The notes below the pieces were generated by a model. The model was given only the letters and a program-made list of their open reading frames with translations. It was not told where the DNA came from and did no database searches. Shown here piece after piece: positions 57,817 through 64,000 of a DNA stretch of 64,000 nucleotides; the stretch's first letter is position 1; each line of letters opens with the position of its first letter. The position numbers and the translations under genes are program-made. This DNA comes from Nocardioidaceae bacterium (GTDB lineage Bacteria; Actinomycetota; Actinomycetes; Propionibacteriales; Nocardioidaceae): the NCBI GenBank assembly GCA_030447865.1, contig JAUJOD010000001.1:1207607-1271606 (forward strand), given 5' to 3'.

Positions 57817-58265
57817 CTCGGCTCACCCGCGTCCAGCAGGCGACGGTCCTCGTGCTCGTCGAGGCGCGACGTCTCGATGTCGTGCCCGCAGACGTCGCGC
57901 GTGCGACCTCGTTCCTGCGGCAGGCCGAGGAGCGCCTGAACCAACTGCCGCTGCTCACCAGTGTCGTGGTCAGGTACGGCATCGCCTACGACGCCTGCCA
58001 CGACACGGGCGAGGCGCTGCTGGCGGCGTACGGCTTCCGGACGACCAACGGGCCCGGCCAACACGAGGCGCTCGGGCGCTATCTGCGTGCCGTCTTCGAC
58101 AAACCGCCCGCGGAAAGGGCGGCGCGAGAGTTCGACCGCCTGCGACGCGCGCGCAACCAGGACCGCTACGAGGCGAAGCCGGTGGGTGCCGCGGCGACCG
58201 AGAAGGCCGAGCAGGTCGCCCGGACGCTGTTCGACGCCGCCCTCGCCAGAGGGATGTCGCCGTGA
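57807..58265 (+). CDS. HEPN-domain protein, probable toxin partner
   Basis: 152-aa all-helical protein. The C-terminal RRARNQDRYEAKPVG resembles the R-N-(x)-Y form of the HEPN RNase motif. It follows the MNT gene with overlap, the arrangement of MNT/HEPN toxin-antitoxin pairs. RNase activity is inferred from the family. Alternative: a helical partner of a nucleotidyltransferase without toxicity. Confidence 0.78.
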   Translation: MALTRLTRVQQATVLVLVEARRLDVVPADVARATSFLRQAEERLNQLPLLTSVVVRYGIAYDACHDTGEALLAAYGFRTTNGPGQHEALGRYLRAVFDKPPAERAAREFDRLRRARNQDRYEAKPVGAAATEKAEQVARTLFDAALARGMSP

Positions 58266-58270
58266 CCCGG

Positions 58271-58300
58271 CAGTCCGCAAATAGTCCGCAAGAAGGTCAG
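58271..58300. repeat. Imperfect direct repeat, right end of accessory block
   Basis: CAGTCCGCAAATAGTCCGCA then AGAAGGTCAG; partner of 52146-52175. It starts six nucleotides after the HEPN stop. The remaining gap to 58499 shows no gene. Confidence 0.5.
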
Positions 58301-58499
58301 CCGAGACCGACGCGCGCCGATCGCACCCAACGCTTCAGTGAACGCGATTCCCAGGTCAGACACTGTTTTCAGGGAGCAACTAACGATGACCGCAACCAGC
58401 CGAAACCCCGCGTGATCGTTCCGCTTCCTCTGTGAAATCAGCCCGGGCGCAGGTCAGCGCAGGACGTCGTTCGTCCGGAACTAGTGCGAGGCTGCGGGG

Positions 58500-59613
58500 A
58501 TGAACACGTCGACCACGGCCTCGGTTTCCTGGGCGCAAGCGCTGGCTTGGCGGATGGAGCGACAGCTGTTCGACCCCGTTGGGTCTGAGTCGGTCGCGGG
58601 TGTCGTACGTCGGCTCGGCGCGGTGCTCTCGATGGACGAGTCGCTCGCTGAGCTTGCTGTTCGGACTCGCCGTGCGAGGTCGCGTCGAGGCGAGCTCGTG
58701 GCGGCCCTGGCCGGCGGGGAGGTGATCAAGGCATTCGCGTTCCGCGGGTCGCTGCACTACCTCTCGCCGGAGGAGGGCGGCATCTATCTGGCCCTCCGGT
58801 CGGCCGGTCGGCAGTGGGAGCTGGCGAGCTGGGTGGAGCACTACGGGCTTTCGCCGTCGGACTGGCCGGACTTCCGGGCCGCGGTCCGCGCAGCGCTGAG
58901 CGACGGACCGTTGACCGTCGTCGAACTCGGCCGGGCGTTGACCAGGCACCGCGCGTATCGGCACCTGCGGCCGGTCTTCGACGAGGGCGCGGGCACCCTG
59001 ATCAAGCCGCTGACCTGGCAGGGTGACATGAGCTTCGGTCCGCCGCAGGATGGAGGGCACACGTTTCAACGCCTCGACAGCAACCCGAGGTGGCGGGGCA
59101 TCCCCGATCTTGACGACGCCGGCCCGCAGGCCATCACCGCATACTTTCCGGACTTGTGGGCCAGCAACGCTCGATCACCTTCATTACTGGCTCGGCGAGG
59201 GCCTGAGTGCTGGCCGTAGACGGCTCGAGGCATGGTTCTCCGAGCTCAGCGACCGACTGGTCGCGGTCGATGTCGAAGGCACCACGGCGTATGTCGTGCG
59301 GGAGGACGTCGACGCCCTCGTAGCTTCGCTCCCGTCGGAGGCGGTGCGGTTGCTTCCCGGCCACGACCATGGGTGATCGGTCCTGGCACCAAGGACGTCC
59401 ACGTCACCCCGTTGTCGCGACGAGATCTCATGACGCGCAAGGCCAACCCGGTGATCGTCGGCGGGGTCGTGTGGCACATGGGCGCGAAAGGCCGACGAAC
59501 TCACGGTGAGCTGGCTGGATGAGCGTCGGCGACCCGACGAGGCGATCGGGCGGGAGTCCGACCGCCTGGCCGACATCCTCGGCCGGCACCTGCAGCTACG
59601 TCTGACCTCTTAG
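58500..59613 (+). pseudogene. Winged-helix DNA-binding (AlkZ-like) protein, multiple frameshifts
   Basis: HTH_42/AlkZ-type winged-helix protein of about 370 aa. Codons to ITAYF are open (WAQALAWRMERQLFDPVG, then FAFRGSLHYLSPEEGG). Frame changes are needed near 59150 (PATLDHLHYWLGEGLSAGRR), near 59366 (WVIGPGTKDVHVTPLSRRDL) and near 59469 (GTWARKADELTVSWLDERRR), ending at 59613. Three breaks in one gene make real decay more likely than error. Confidence 0.85.
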
Positions 59614-59644
59614 TGCGCCCCGGACAGGTCAGGGGTCTTCGCCG

Positions 59645-59803
59645 GAGCAGATTGCGTCCATCTCCGCCAAGTATCCCGCAGCGGCTCTCACCCCGCTTGG
59701 GCGCCCGTACGTCGATTATCGAGCGATCCGTGATGTGGCCGATCTGACTATGCATACCATGAGGACGCTCCGCGACGTGCCGAGCATCCAACTGGAGGTG
59801 TAG
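59645..59803 (+). pseudogene. C-terminal gene fragment
   Basis: 53 codons to a TAG at 59801, reading EQIASISAKYPAAALTPLGR and VADLTMHTMRTLRDVPSIQL. No start codon or upstream homologous sequence was found. It looks like the remnant of an unknown gene lost when the block decayed. Confidence 0.4.
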
Positions 59804-59805
59804 AC

Positions 59806-60303
59806 GTGCCCCCGAACCCCCGCGAGGCGGCCATCCTCGAACTGATCCACGCTGGCGACGCGATCCCCGACACAGTCCAGATCGTGCGGGAGAAGCGCCA
59901 CGGCGAGCATGCGGTCGTGGCTGCGACCTTCCGCCGCAGGGGATCAGGACGGTTTGTGCGCGGCTTCGTCGGTATCCGTAGGTTCAACGATTCAGGCTGG
60001 CGAGGTGACGGCAGTTGGTCGTCCGGGCCACGCGACGTTGGCGCTGATGCGATCTGGTCATCCTCAGGCGGCTGGGGCTCAGACGACGGAGGCGTCTTCG
60101 GAGGCTGGGTCAACGAACCAGCCGCCCGGAGAATCAAAGTGACGGACACCAACGGCCGCACAGAGGAAGACACCATCGAGGCCGGGGTCGCAATCCTCAT
60201 CTGGGAAGGTGGCTTCCACCACTACCGCGCCACCGCCGAGCTTTTAGACGACCACGGACAAGTAATCCGCACCGGCCCCATGCGCCCTCACAGGGACGGT
60301 TGA
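59806..60303 (+). CDS. Hypothetical protein
   Basis: 165-aa protein starting at GTG 59806, two nucleotides after the upstream fragment. Gly/Trp/Asp-rich centre (SSSGGWGSDDGGVFGGWVNE) and beta-strand-like ends (ARRIKVTDTNGRTEEDTIEA). Not recognised; no signal or membrane segment. Reading frame looks intact. Confidence 0.6.
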   Translation: MPPNPREAAILELIHAGDAIPDTVQIVREKRHGEHAVVAATFRRRGSGRFVRGFVGIRRFNDSGWRGDGSWSSGPRDVGADAIWSSSGGWGSDDGGVFGGWVNEPAARRIKVTDTNGRTEEDTIEAGVAILIWEGGFHHYRATAELLDDHGQVIRTGPMRPHRDG

Positions 60304-60776
60304 GTCCGAGCCGATCGAGGTAACCGACGAACACAAGGCGATGATCGAGGCCCCGGGCAGCAGAGGCTTCGGCTGACCCGTCGATCGAGCTGATGTGGGA
60401 CGTGCGTAACGCTCGGCTTGCCGCGCAGTGCGTGACTCGACTGCCTCGGCCTTCCACCCACGGTGTGGAAGACGACGTTGCCGCGATCGTTGATCACTAC
60501 GAGCAGTTCGACGCGGCGCCGCCGACTGGGTTGAAACACGGCTTGGATGTGCGGGTTGAGCGCATCCACATGTTCCCCGAGTCCAGGGTCTTCGTCTTCA
60601 AGCGTCGGCTGCTGCTTAAGCGGTTCCCGCACATGGCCGTGTGTCCGCATATTGGCGAACTGAGCCGACCCTCTTTTGGCACAGTGTGAACGCGCTGGTC
60701 GGGATCCGGCTGCCGCGTGTCACGGATTCGCTTCGGCCGGTGTCGTATGAGCGACACCCGCAGTCGAGGAGGAGAC
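60304..60776. other. Region without confirmed gene
   Basis: A 98-codon open frame (60393-60689, containing VEDDVAAIVDHYEQFD) has some protein-like composition but no recognisable family or ribosome-binding site. It may be a decayed fragment. Confidence 0.35.
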
Positions 60777-61367
60777 ATGACCAGTAACACCCGGGTGCCC
60801 AAGGCCGAGATCACCGGCGTCTACGGCGCCGTCATGAAGCGGTTCAGCAAGAAGATGTTTGGCCAAGTGGCGGAGCCTCTTGAAGTGATGTGGCACAACA
60901 AGGCGGTGCTCAAGTTCTACCTCAGCCTCGGCCAGAAGGCTCAGAAGTGGAGCACGTGTGACGAGAACCTGAAGTCCTACGCCCACATGGCTGTCGCGTC
61001 CCTGGTCGGCTGCACCTGGTGCCTCGACTTGGGCTACTTCCAGGCGAGCAACGAAGGGCTCGACGTGGCCAAGGCCCGTGAGGTACCGCGGTGGCGGGAG
61101 TCCGACGTCTTCACGGCGCTGGAGCGCGACGTGATGGAGTACGCCGAGGCGATGTCGCAGACGCGGCCGAGCGTCACCGACGAGCTTTCGGCTCGGCTGC
61201 TCACGCAACTGGGGGCTCCGGCGATGGTGGAGCTCACCGCCTGGGTCGCGCTCGCGAACCTGTGGACGCGTACGAACACCACGCTGGGCATCGAGGCGCA
61301 GGGATTCTCGGCAGCCTGCGGCCTCGCGCCCTTGGCCCAGCCAAGCGGCGTACCTTCGTTGGGATGA
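60777..61367 (+). CDS. Carboxymuconolactone decarboxylase (CMD/AhpD)-family protein
   Basis: 196-aa helical protein with the CxxC motif in LVGCTWCLDLGYFQA, typical of CMD proteins with peroxidatic or redox roles. It overlaps the ECF41 sigma gene by ATGA. CMD/COE proteins are the usual conserved neighbours of ECF41 sigma factors, whose regulons they form. GGAGGAG precedes the ATG at 60777. Confidence 0.88.
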   Translation: MTSNTRVPKAEITGVYGAVMKRFSKKMFGQVAEPLEVMWHNKAVLKFYLSLGQKAQKWSTCDENLKSYAHMAVASLVGCTWCLDLGYFQASNEGLDVAKAREVPRWRESDVFTALERDVMEYAEAMSQTRPSVTDELSARLLTQLGAPAMVELTAWVALANLWTRTNTTLGIEAQGFSAACGLAPLAQPSGVPSLG

Positions 61368-62241
61368 CCGACGACCCGTTCGTCGCCCACCGCAGCCTGC
61401 TGTTCACGGTCGCCTACGAGATGCTCGGCTCGGCTGCCGACGCCGAGGACGTCGTACAAGAAACCTGGCTGCGGTGGGCGGGTCTCGGTCCGGAGGCTAA
61501 GGCGACCGTCCGCGACGCGCGTGCCTACCTCGTGCGGATCGTCACTCGGCAGGCGCTCAACAGGCTGCGCACGCAGGTGCGCCGGCGGGAGGAGTACGTC
61601 GGTCCGTGGCTCCCCGAGCCGCTGCTGACCAGCCCCGAGGTCGCCGACGACGTCGAGCTCGCCGAGAGCGTCTCGATCGCGATGCTGACCGTGCTGGAGA
61701 CGTTGGGCCCCATCGAGCGGGCGGTGTTCGTGCTGCGTGAGGTGTTCGACACGCCGTACGACGAGATCGCCGAGGTGGTCGGCAAGACGCCGACGACGGT
61801 GCGGCAGATTGCCCACCGTGCCCGCGACCGTGTGGCCGCGCGGCGCCCGCGGGTGCGGGTGAGCCGGCCGAGCAGGGAGCCGTCGTGGAGCGGTTCCTGG
61901 CCGCGGTCCGCGGCGGTGACATGCAGGAGCTCCTCGACGTACTTGCCCCCGATGTGGTCGTGGTGGCCGATGGTGGCGGCGTGGTCGCTGCGGCGCTCCG
62001 CCCGATCGAGGGCGCCGACCGGGTGGCGGCGTTCCTCGGCGGCCTGGCGAAGCAATACGCCGGCTTCGAGGCGACGCCGATGTGGGTCAACGGCGGTGCG
62101 GCGATGCGGATTGACATCGATGCGACGCTGAACACCGTCGCTAGCCTGGTTATCGCGGGGGGCCGGATCAGGCAAATCTATGCGATCCGCAACCCGCACA
62201 AGCTGGCTGGACTCGACCAGGAAGCCGAGCTCAGCCGCTGA
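61364..62241 (+). pseudogene. sigJ: ECF41 (SigJ-like) sigma factor, frameshifted
   Basis: Sigma-70 regions 2 and 4 (MLGSAADAEDVVQETWLRW, ERAVFVLREVFDTPYDEIAE) are followed by an ECF41 SnoaL_2 C-terminal extension containing the WLPEP motif (upstream) and DGGGV. Frame breaks at about 61864: VRVS-PAEQGAVVERFLAAV needs one added base. Length 878 nt is one short of 292 aa plus stop. The extension controls activity in ECF41 factors. Confidence 0.85.
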
Positions 62242-62260
62242 CCGGAGCTCAGCTGGCGCT

Positions 62261-63181
62261 TCAGGTGCTCAGGCCCTCGTCGATCTCGGCAAGCGCCCGA
62301 GTGAGGTCCACGGTCGGGGTCCACCCCCACCCGTGCGCCCGCCTCGCCAGGATGCGCCCGGTCCAGGCGGGAGCGTCGTCCCAGATCGGCTCAACGCCGA
62401 GAGCCCCGGTGACCGTCTCGTAGTAGTTCCTTGCCGTGGCCGGGCCGGCTGCGACGTTGACGACGGTGCAGGCTTGCTCGACCGGTCCCGTCGCGGGGTC
62501 CGTCGAGGTCGCGACTCGGCCCGACGCCACATCCGCAGCGAGGGCCGCGAGGTCGTCGACGTGCACCCAGGCGAAGCTCTGTCCGGGGACGGCGTGGCGG
62601 GCTTCCTTGTCTTCGCGCATTTCAGCCGGGCGCAGGGTGTTCCAGATTGAGCTCTCGCCGGAGCCGAGAATCGCGGGCGGACGGAGGATGACGCGGGTGA
62701 GGCCGTCGACCTCGCCCAGCGCGGCATCGGTGTCGCGCTTGGTCGCTGCGTAGTCGTTGGCGTCGTCGCCGACCAGCGGCGATGCCTCGTCCACGTCACC
62801 GACTCCAGGAGAGCGGTCGTAGACCGCCGCCGTGGAGATGTGGACCAGCCGCGCGACGCCCGCGTCGCGAGCCGCGCGGGCCAGGACCGGCGTACCCTCG
62901 ACCGCAATCCGGTGCTGAGTCTCGCGGTCGCTCCCCATCGGATGAACAGTTGTTACGACAGCGCTCGCACCCTGCACCACCACTGCTGCGAAGTCGGGGT
63001 CGTAGAAGTCGCCGACCCACTCCTCAACGCCGGTGAGGGCGGCGGCCGTGCCGGGACGCCGTACGACGGCACGCACCGTCGCACCCCTGTCGACCAGCGC
63101 CGAGCAGATCCGCGACCCGACGAAGCCGTTCGCTCCGGTGACCACGACCACAGTGGGCTGGGCTGCGCTTGGCTGACTCAT
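62261..63181 (-). CDS. NAD-dependent epimerase/dehydratase (extended SDR)
   Basis: 306-aa Rossmann-fold enzyme. The nucleotide loop is VVVTGANGFVGSRI and the catalytic Tyr/Lys pair is in DYAATKRD, with Ser/Thr in HISTAAVYDRSP. Substrate unknown. Convergent with the ECF41 locus, 19 nt away, and downstream of a MarR gene in the same direction. Confidence 0.88.
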   Translation of the reverse strand: MSQPSAAQPTVVVVTGANGFVGSRICSALVDRGATVRAVVRRPGTAAALTGVEEWVGDFYDPDFAAVVVQGASAVVTTVHPMGSDRETQHRIAVEGTPVLARAARDAGVARLVHISTAAVYDRSPGVGDVDEASPLVGDDANDYAATKRDTDAALGEVDGLTRVILRPPAILGSGESSIWNTLRPAEMREDKEARHAVPGQSFAWVHVDDLAALAADVASGRVATSTDPATGPVEQACTVVNVAAGPATARNYYETVTGALGVEPIWDDAPAWTGRILARRAHGWGWTPTVDLTRALAEIDEGLST

Positions 63182-63208
63182 GCCGCCACGATGACATGCG
63201 GTGGTTGG

Positions 63209-63724
63209 TCAGCCGGGCGGGGGGCGCTCATTCTGTGTCGATGGCCCGTCCATGAAGCGACGTAGCTCTCCGGCGGCAGCTCGCAGGTAGCGGACAACCG
63301 TCTCCTGCTCCTGGGGGGTGAAGTCCTTCGCCAGCGAGTCCATCGCGGCGAAGAGCGGAGCTAGCTCGCCCAGCACGGCTTGCACCGCGCTCGGGGAGGC
63401 ATGCAACCAGACGCGACGCCGGTCTCGCGTGTCGCGGTGCCGCTGTAGGTGCCCTGCCCGTTCGAGCCTGTCGACGAGCTCGGTGCCGGATCCCGTGGAG
63501 ATTCCGAGGCGTGCGCTGAGCTCTGCCGGGCCGAGCGGGGTCTCCGCGGCCATCATGTGACCAAGGGCCGCGTGCTCCAGCTGACGTAGCTGCAGGCGGC
63601 GAGCCAGCTCGACGTCCAGCTCGTTGGCGAGGCGGTTGACCTCCCGCAGCGCCCAGGACATCTCGGAGGCCGAAACGAGTTCTCGTTCTCGGATCTCCAC
63701 GGAGTCTTGCGGTATCTCCGCCAC
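63209..63724 (-). CDS. MarR-family transcriptional regulator
   Basis: 171-aa winged-helix regulator with LGPAELSARLGISTGSGTEL as recognition helix and LVDRLERAGHLQRHRDTRDR as wing. Divergent from an MFS gene and 27 nt upstream of the SDR; it probably controls the MFS gene by the palindrome at 63751. Confidence 0.88.
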   Translation of the reverse strand: MAEIPQDSVEIRERELVSASEMSWALREVNRLANELDVELARRLQLRQLEHAALGHMMAAETPLGPAELSARLGISTGSGTELVDRLERAGHLQRHRDTRDRRRVWLHASPSAVQAVLGELAPLFAAMDSLAKDFTPQEQETVVRYLRAAAGELRRFMDGPSTQNERPPPG

Positions 63725-63750
63725 GGAGGCACACTACTCCTTGCCCAAAC

Positions 63751-63769
63751 TATCTCCGAAAAGGAGACA
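63751..63769. promoter_or_regulatory. Candidate MarR operator
   Basis: TATCTCC-GAAAA-GGAGACA, an imperfect palindrome in the 65-bp gap between the divergent marR and MFS genes. Position and size suit a MarR dimer. Confidence 0.5.
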
Positions 63770-63789
63770 CTCCGTAACGGAAGGATTCC

Positions 63790-64000
63790 TGTGCCCTCTT
63801 CACCGTCATCTCCTTCGCGACCCGCAGCCGGCCAAGGAGCAATGCCGGCCGGCAGCGCTCCGTCGCACGAGGTCGCTCCTGGCGTCAGCAAGGACGTCAG
63901 AGCGTTGCAGCTGCTGCTGCTCGTCCTCTGCGCGGCGCTGGCACTGGTGGTGGCGGGTAACTCGGCGTTAGCCATCGCGCTGCCCGGCATCGCTGCCGAC
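63790..64000 (+). CDS. MFS transporter, N-terminal part (cut by window end)
   Basis: Seventy codons are visible from GTG 63790, with GGAAGG upstream. After a 40-residue Ser/Pro/Ala-rich tail comes the first membrane helix (LLLLVLCAALALVVAGNSAL, then AIALPGIAAD), matching helix 1 of DHA2-type drug exporters. Likely target of the divergent MarR protein. Confidence 0.8.

Noticed and set aside
60393-60689. 98-aa coding gene
   Set aside because: No family, ribosome-binding site or promoter; kept only as a remark on the gap.

Overview
This is a high-GC actinobacterial chromosome segment. A mycothiol-conjugate amidase (mca), a WS/DGAT acyltransferase, a DUF222 HNH element, GTG starts and many apparently leaderless promoters suggest a mycothiol-producing actinobacterium, perhaps of the Nocardioidaceae/Propionibacteriales (taxonomy is inference). 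From about 11 to 52 kb the gene order follows a conserved actinobacterial backbone known from Mycobacterium tuberculosis (Rv1079 metB, Rv1080c greA, Rv1081c, Rv1082 mca, Rv1083, Rv1084, Rv1085c, Rv1086, phoH2, fum, glpX, DUF4245, xseB-xseA, ispH, Rv1111c, ychF), with local insertions.

Layout. 0-3.5 kb: complete gluABCD-type glutamate/polar amino acid ABC importer on the minus strand. 3.7-11.3 kb: LLM flavin oxidoreductase, beta-lactamase-fold hydrolase, APC permease, a vapBC pair with broken vapC, msrA, YihY/BrkB membrane protein, and a GNAT-NUDIX fusion. 11.3-17.4 kb: metB, an orphan GlmL/MutL-like ATPase, a MarR-MFS efflux pair and threonine dehydratase. 17.6-27.4 kb: greA, DUF4307, mca, small membrane protein, DUF255 thioredoxin-fold protein, an ECF sigma factor with a membrane partner, hemolysin III protein, short-chain Z-prenyl transferase and phoH2. 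27.6-33.8 kb: a frameshifted HNH/DUF222 element, a secreted SLT-like protein, a large secreted subtilase and a lipoprotein. 33.8-41.5 kb: fumC, a duplicated-promoter membrane gene, a spermidine synthase-like protein, a broken NYN gene, GlsB-like protein, WS/DGAT, alpha/beta hydrolase and glpX. 41.7-45 kb: mop-modA-modB-modC molybdate operon with frameshifted modC. 45-52.1 kb: DUF1232, DUF4245, xseBA, ispH, small proteins, GNAT and ychF. 52.1-60.7 kb: a decaying accessory island with a nuclease-like protein, a protein kinase coupled to a frameshifted barrel-like protein, a TIGR02391 pseudogene apparently split by an inversion, an HTH-MNT/HEPN pair and a winged-helix pseudogene. 60.7-64 kb: CMD protein plus frameshifted ECF41 sigma factor, SDR, MarR and the start of an MFS gene.

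Two themes run through the window. First, intergenic spaces hold at least four unrelated families of 38-53 bp inverted repeats, several with a nested inner stem, mostly at gene 3' ends. Second, eight loci are broken by indels, a nonsense codon or an inversion; all are accessory genes, while about thirty conserved genes are intact. A TANNNT box 5-8 nt before the start codon recurs at more than a dozen genes and was used to choose starts.
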